From an uncultured Bacillota bacterium (GTDB taxonomy: Bacteria; Bacillota_I; Bacilli_A; RFN20; CAG-826), in contig CALEHV010000012.1 in NCBI GenBank assembly GCA_937876465.1, positions 1 to 9,562 of the forward strand: a DNA stretch of 9,562 nt, written 5' to 3'. The notes beneath the pieces are model-generated. The model saw nothing but the letters and a program-made list of their open reading frames with translations. It searched no databases and was not told where the DNA came from. Within the stretch, counting starts at the first letter, position 1. Each line of letters opens with the position of its first letter. The position numbers and the translations under genes were made by a program. This document shows positions 6,820-9,562 of this stretch, in pieces.

Positions 6820-7899
6820 ATGGCAGCGAAATTACCAGATATTAACTTGCTCATTCAAGCTGGATTTGACCCTAAAACTGGTCTTCCATTAAAGTTTGGT
6901 ATTGGAAGTGAAAGCGGATTAGTTAACGATATTCGTATGCAATTACGTATATTGGACGAACAAAACGCAATCAATCGTTATAATTGGGTTAATCTTCCAG
7001 AGGGATTGAATAGTAACCTTATGGAAAGAATACTCTATTATAAGGGTCAAGGTGCTTTCTTCTATATGAAAGAACTTAATAAATTCTTCTTCTTGCCTTA
7101 TGCCTTAGACGGAACAATCGACGTTTATGGACGCTTTATGTCTATTACGCCTCTTCCATTTAACGGACAAAGCAATACAGACGCAAAAGGAAAAATTAAA
7201 CCCTGGATTCAAGGATTAACTAAAAAACCTTTATATGACGTTCCACAAGAATTAACCGAAGAACAATTTTTAGACGGCTGTGTTATCTTAAAAGACTATA
7301 CACAACAATTTAGCGAAACAATTATTGCAAGACAAATTATCCAAGACCCTTTACTCAATGTTATGGCGGAAACAATTCCTCTTGCAAGAACAGCATTGAT
7401 TGCTTCAAGTGGTGTTCGTGGTGTTAGAGTTCAAGACGAAGACCAAAAAGAAGAAGTTAAGATTGCAGCTTGTAACATTAAAGATAGTGCAATTCGTGGC
7501 GATATTTGGATTCCAATTACCGCTCAAACCGAATTCCAGGAACTCACTAACGGAACAGCATTACGTAGTGAAGAATTCTTAATCTATTTACAAGCATTAG
7601 ACAATTATCGTTTATCCCTTTACGGATTAGATACTGGAGGATTATTTCAAAAGAAGTCTCATATGTTAGAGGCAGAACAAGAAATGAACGCCGGACACGC
7701 TAAGTTAGCATATCAAGACGGATTATCAATGAGACAACGTTTCTGTGATATCGTTAACTCAATTTGGGGATTAGGTATTTGGTGCGAACCAAGCGAATCC
7801 GTATTAGCAATGGATATGAACGGCGACGGAATCGCAGCTGATACACAAGGCGAATCAAACCAAGTAGAAGAAAGCGAGGGCGAAGAAAATGAAATGTAA
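6820..7899 (+). CDS. portal / upper collar connector, phi29 gp10-like
   Basis: This 359-aa protein is the expected dodecameric portal through which DNA enters and leaves the head. Family-like features include the helical N-terminal part with YNWVNLPEGLNSNLMERILY and a central beta part (FFFLPYALDGTIDVYGRFMS). The C-terminal long-helix region has the sequence LDNYRLSLYGLDTGGLFQKK followed by SHMLEAEQEMN, the most characteristic stretch of phi29-type connectors. Length is close to that of phi29 gp10 (309 aa). The last 30 residues differ from a plain portal: DMNGDGIAADTQ (332-343) resembles an EF-hand calcium loop and is followed by a very acidic tail (EESEGEENEM). AAAGGA at 6803-6808 supports the start. 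The gene's 3' end overlaps the next gene by 11 bases. Confidence 0.9.
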   Translation: MAAKLPDINLLIQAGFDPKTGLPLKFGIGSESGLVNDIRMQLRILDEQNAINRYNWVNLPEGLNSNLMERILYYKGQGAFFYMKELNKFFFLPYALDGTIDVYGRFMSITPLPFNGQSNTDAKGKIKPWIQGLTKKPLYDVPQELTEEQFLDGCVILKDYTQQFSETIIARQIIQDPLLNVMAETIPLARTALIASSGVRGVRVQDEDQKEEVKIAACNIKDSAIRGDIWIPITAQTEFQELTNGTALRSEEFLIYLQALDNYRLSLYGLDTGGLFQKKSHMLEAEQEMNAGHAKLAYQDGLSMRQRFCDIVNSIWGLGIWCEPSESVLAMDMNGDGIAADTQGESNQVEESEGEENEM

Positions 7900-8458
7900 T
7901 TACAAAACCAAAACTTTTAAAGAAGTATGGCAAGACGCAACCGCATTTAAAAACGCATTTTCAACCTCGCCGTTTGCTTATATCATTCCTACAACACAAG
8001 TCGATTATACAGGCGTTATCTATGCTCTTTTAATGGCAAGATATGCAAACTCACATATTGCTAACAAAGACGAAGAACAATTTAAGAACAAATTATTCTC
8101 AACAATTTATCAATATGCTCCTACGTGGATTAAATCAATGGAAGTTCAATCAAAGTTGCGTGCATTGACAGAAGACGAGTTAATGACCGGAACAAAGCAA
8201 ATTAACGACCACGCTTTTAATCCCTCAACCGAAATCGAGGGAGCAATCAATCCGGATTCCGGCGAAATCTTAACAACAAACGAACAAACAAAGACTCGTT
8301 ATGTTAAGTCCAAAATGGACGGATACGCAATTCTTATGGAATTATTACGTAGAGACGTTACCGAAGACTTTATTGGAAAATTCAAACGTCTATTCGTAGT
8401 TGTTCTTATCCAAGATTGTTGTTATAATGAAGAAGAAGAGGAAGAAGAAAATGGATAG
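7889..8458 (+). CDS. lower collar candidate, phi29 gp11-like
   Basis: This 189-aa protein directly follows the portal gene, the position of gp11 in phi29. It starts inside the portal gene, with GAGGG (7876-7880) as its Shine-Dalgarno site eight bases upstream. The sequence is mainly helical, with a conserved-looking N-terminal motif (FKEVWQDATAFKNAFSTSPF), a helix with ALLMARYANSHIANKD, and a C-terminal pair of helices (ILMELLRRDVTEDFIGKFKR). It would form the ring joining the portal to the tail knob. It is shorter than phi29 gp11 (293 aa). The last residues are odd: a hydrophobic run (LFVVVLIQDCC), then seven glutamates (codons 8429-8449). That purine-rich tract also supplies the Shine-Dalgarno site of the next gene. 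Assignment rests on position and pattern, not on a catalytic motif. Confidence 0.75.
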   Translation: MKCNYKTKTFKEVWQDATAFKNAFSTSPFAYIIPTTQVDYTGVIYALLMARYANSHIANKDEEQFKNKLFSTIYQYAPTWIKSMEVQSKLRALTEDELMTGTKQINDHAFNPSTEIEGAINPDSGEILTTNEQTKTRYVKSKMDGYAILMELLRRDVTEDFIGKFKRLFVVVLIQDCCYNEEEEEEENG

Positions 8459-8741
8459 CACAGACAATTTAATTATGGGTGTTACTGGAACTGTATTAAG
8501 CGGAACGGGAATAACCCTTAGCGTTACAGAGTTGCAAGGAATCATATCTATTATTATTACTATATTAGGATTTATTATCTCTGTAATGATACCTTGTATT
8601 GTTAAAATCGTTAACAAGGTAAAGCAAATTAAGGCGGACGGAAAAGTAACCGCCGAAGAAGTCCAAGATTTAAAAAACACAACAAAAGAAGTTGTTGAAG
8701 AAATCAAGGACGGAATCAACGATTTAAAAAACAAGAAATAA
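8451..8741 (+). CDS. holin, 96 aa
   Basis: This is a small membrane protein with a strong transmembrane helix at residues 30-51 (GIISIIITILGFIISVMIPC). A weaker Gly/Thr-rich hydrophobic stretch at 7-25 could be a second span. Residues 52-96 form a charged cytoplasmic helix containing DGKVTAEEVQDL, a pattern common in Gram-positive phage holins. Holins gather in the membrane and open it at a set time so that the lysin can reach the cell wall. ATG 8451 is chosen because AGAGG (8437-8441) lies nine bases upstream; the gene overlaps the previous one by eight bases. An upstream in-frame ATG at 8427 would add MKKKRKKK but has no ribosome site. No lysin gene is seen nearby. Confidence 0.8.
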   Translation: MDSTDNLIMGVTGTVLSGTGITLSVTELQGIISIIITILGFIISVMIPCIVKIVNKVKQIKADGKVTAEEVQDLKNTTKEVVEEIKDGINDLKNKK

Positions 8742-8780
8742 CCATATATGCGTTGAAATAGACGTGTAAGAAAGGAACTT

Positions 8781-9308
8781 ATGTATATGGAAAATTCAAG
8801 ACAAAATACACGCTTCCATTGGCGTAATGCTAAACGTCTCGAAAAGTTTAGCGAAACAATGGATAGTGACGGAACAAACGTCGAATTTGGTGGTAATGTC
8901 GAAATTGACGGCAAAGTTAAAGTAAATGGAACTGAGTCCTTTCGCGACGCTAACAATAGACTATTTATTAAAGATTTAGAAGATTCAGTTAATGGTGAAA
9001 ACACAGTTGTAATTACTTTTACAGAAGACGATTGGGACGAAGATAATGAAATATATGTTAAACATATTGAAATAAATAACGCTTTTATAAGATTGGATTA
9101 CAGAAATTTAACTAAATCTCTTGCATATTTAACAATTTATAATCCATATTTTAAAGCCTTATCTTCACTAAATAATGTAGACGCATTTTCAGGATTAGAT
9201 AATATACCCGAAGACCGCAGTGTTGTATTTGACGATTCTTTATCTGATAATGGAAAATTTATAGCATTATTTAACGGAATTATTGAAGAAGTATCTCCTG
9301 AAATTTAA
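8781..9308 (+). CDS. putative phage fibre or appendage protein, 175 aa
   Basis: This is the last gene before the terminator. AAAGGA (8771-8776) precedes two possible starts, ATG 8781 and ATG 8787; the true one is undecided. Residues 1-28 are charged and hydrophilic. About residues 32-50 read VEFGGNVEIDGKVKVNG, a run of short beta strands and Gly turns typical of the stem or attachment part of phage fibres and receptor-binding proteins. The rest is mixed beta with many Asp and Asn (ENTVVITFTEDDWDEDNEIY) and a hydrophobic C-terminal part (LAYLTIYNPYFKALSSL). The composition and end-of-operon position suggest a host-recognition or head-fibre protein, but I recognise no family. An anti-host or lysis-related accessory protein cannot be excluded. 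Codon use matches the neighbours. Confidence 0.7.
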   Translation: MYMENSRQNTRFHWRNAKRLEKFSETMDSDGTNVEFGGNVEIDGKVKVNGTESFRDANNRLFIKDLEDSVNGENTVVITFTEDDWDEDNEIYVKHIEINNAFIRLDYRNLTKSLAYLTIYNPYFKALSSLNNVDAFSGLDNIPEDRSVVFDDSLSDNGKFIALFNGIIEEVSPEI

Positions 9309-9311
9309 TTA

Positions 9312-9332
9312 TGTGGTTAGAAAATAATCACA
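9312..9332 (+). other. hairpin between the last gene and its terminator
   Basis: TGTGGTTA (9312-9319) pairs with TAATCACA (9325-9332), 8 bp with one G-U pair, around a 5-base GAAAA loop. It begins three bases after the stop codon of the last gene and two bases before the terminator stem. It may stabilise the mRNA 3' end or add to termination. Confidence 0.5.
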
Positions 9333-9334
9333 AG

Positions 9335-9357
9335 AACGCTCTTAAACGGGCGTTTTT
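9335..9357 (+). terminator. rho-independent terminator of the structural operon
   Basis: AACGCTC (9335-9341) pairs with GGGCGTT (9348-9354), 7 bp including one G-U pair, around TTAAAC. The T-run TTTTT spans the end of the stem, and TTTAATTT continues beyond it. This is the only GC-rich stem in the 250 bases after the last gene. It closes the transcript that starts at about 2031. Confidence 0.85.
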
Positions 9358-9359
9358 AA

Positions 9360-9431
9360 TTTGTCAAAATATACTAAACTAAATAAAATCACGCTTAAAC
9401 TGGCTAAAATAGGGCAAATACGAGAATTTGG
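9360..9431. other. AT-rich non-coding spacer
   Basis: This is an A-rich stretch between the operon terminator and the palindromic repeats. It holds no open frame with a ribosome site and no convincing promoter or hairpin. Confidence 0.5.
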
Positions 9432-9457
9432 AATTATTCTATATCAACAAACTATAA
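9425..9457. repeat. 33-bp direct repeat, copy 1
   Basis: This segment is identical to 9487-9519 (offset 62 bases). It starts AATTTGGAATTATTC and ends ACTATAA. The direct repeat is a consequence of the two overlapping inverted repeats. Confidence 0.9.
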
Positions 9458-9490
9458 TTTTGTTTTATAGTTTGTTGATATAGAATAATT
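9432..9490. repeat. perfect 26-bp inverted repeat with 7-nt loop
   Basis: Bases 9432-9457 are the exact reverse complement of 9465-9490, separated by TTTTGTT (9458-9464). The arm begins AATTATTCTATATCAACAAA. The right arm is shared with a second, longer inverted repeat (9452-9532), so only one of the two hairpins can form at a time. Confidence 0.92.
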
Positions 9491-9532
9491 TGGAATTATT
9501 CTATATCAACAAACTATAAAACAAAATTATAG
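9452..9532. repeat. perfect 39-bp inverted repeat with a 3-nt centre
   Basis: Bases 9452-9490 are the exact reverse complement of 9494-9532 around TGG (9491-9493). As a result the loop of the first hairpin (TTTTGTT region) is repeated in inverted orientation. Reasonable explanations are a fold-back made during replication or amplification, a genuine replication-linked hairpin near the genome end, or an assembly join of two strands. Confidence 0.92.
9487..9519. repeat. 33-bp direct repeat, copy 2
   Basis: This is the second identical copy of 9425-9457. Beyond 9519 the copies diverge because the loop sequence is inverted here. Confidence 0.9.
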
Positions 9533-9562
9533 ATTTTGTGTTTGTTGGGTGGTCTTATCTTA
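9533..9562. other. right edge of the window, possible genome end
   Basis: This is non-coding. It holds a further GTTTGTTG (9540-9547), the same octamer as in the right arm of the first hairpin. Read on the opposite strand the edge begins TAAGATAAGACCACCC, with a tandem TAAGA. Short repeats at the very end are typical of protein-primed linear genomes, so this could be the terminus, but a cut contig looks the same. Confidence 0.3.

Noticed and set aside
8390..9004. 204-aa open frame on the minus strand
   Set aside because: It runs antisense to the holin and fibre genes, which have ribosome sites and sensible proteins. The product is a low-complexity Phe/Ile/Leu-rich sequence typical of an antisense shadow.
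9311..9382. Short frame starting ATG after the last gene (about 23 aa)
   Set aside because: There is no ribosome site, and it runs through both 3' hairpins and the terminator stem.
9425..9519. CRISPR array suggested by the repeated 33-mer
   Set aside because: There are only two copies, the intervening sequence is the reverse complement of the repeat itself, and no cas genes are present.
9432..9532. Insertion sequence ends
   Set aside because: No transposase lies between or next to the arms, and the arms are too close together to hold one.

Overview
The window is part of a small, AT-rich (roughly one-third GC) tailed phage genome of the phi29-like type, a short-tailed podovirus with a protein-primed linear genome. 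All genes lie on the + strand and are tightly packed. They start from AAAGGA-type Shine-Dalgarno sites, which points to a low-GC Gram-positive or Mollicute-like host. No gene here ends in TGA, and every tryptophan I checked is TGG. The recognisable proteins are a P-loop packaging ATPase (gp16-like), a coiled-coil scaffold (gp7-like), the major capsid protein (gp8-like), a long tail-knob protein with a hydrophobic Gly/Ala segment (gp9-like), the portal/upper collar (gp10-like), a lower-collar candidate (gp11-like) and a holin. DNA polymerase, terminal protein and a lysin are not recognised in this window.

Layout: 1-137 is the 3' end of a truncated gene, with an apparent frame break near 60. 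140-853 holds two unrecognised small genes. 856-1941 is the ATPase, which runs into a hairpin terminator (1940-1969). An extended -10 promoter (2016-2024) then starts a leader of about 110 nt and the structural operon: scaffold 2144-2626, capsid 2644-3720, a densely folded 179-nt non-coding gap, tail knob 3900-6362, a novel coiled-coil protein 6362-6817, portal 6820-7899, lower collar 7889-8458, holin 8451-8741, and a putative fibre protein 8781-9308. Two tandem hairpins, the second with terminator form, close the operon (9312-9357). The last 200 bases carry a striking nested palindrome, a 39-bp perfect inverted repeat around a 3-nt centre that overlaps a 26-bp hairpin.

How the parts work together: scaffold and capsid build the prohead on the portal, the ATPase packages DNA through it, and the collar and knob proteins complete the tail. 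In phi29 itself the motor also needs a structural RNA (pRNA). The folded non-coding stretches here (3721-3899 and 2031-2143) are the places in this window where an equivalent could lie, but that is unproven.

The most unusual signals are (1) near-total absence of the tetranucleotides GATC, GATG/CATC and CATG, (2) the terminal nested palindrome, (3) the folded gap between capsid and tail genes, and (4) the extra coiled-coil gene between tail knob and portal.
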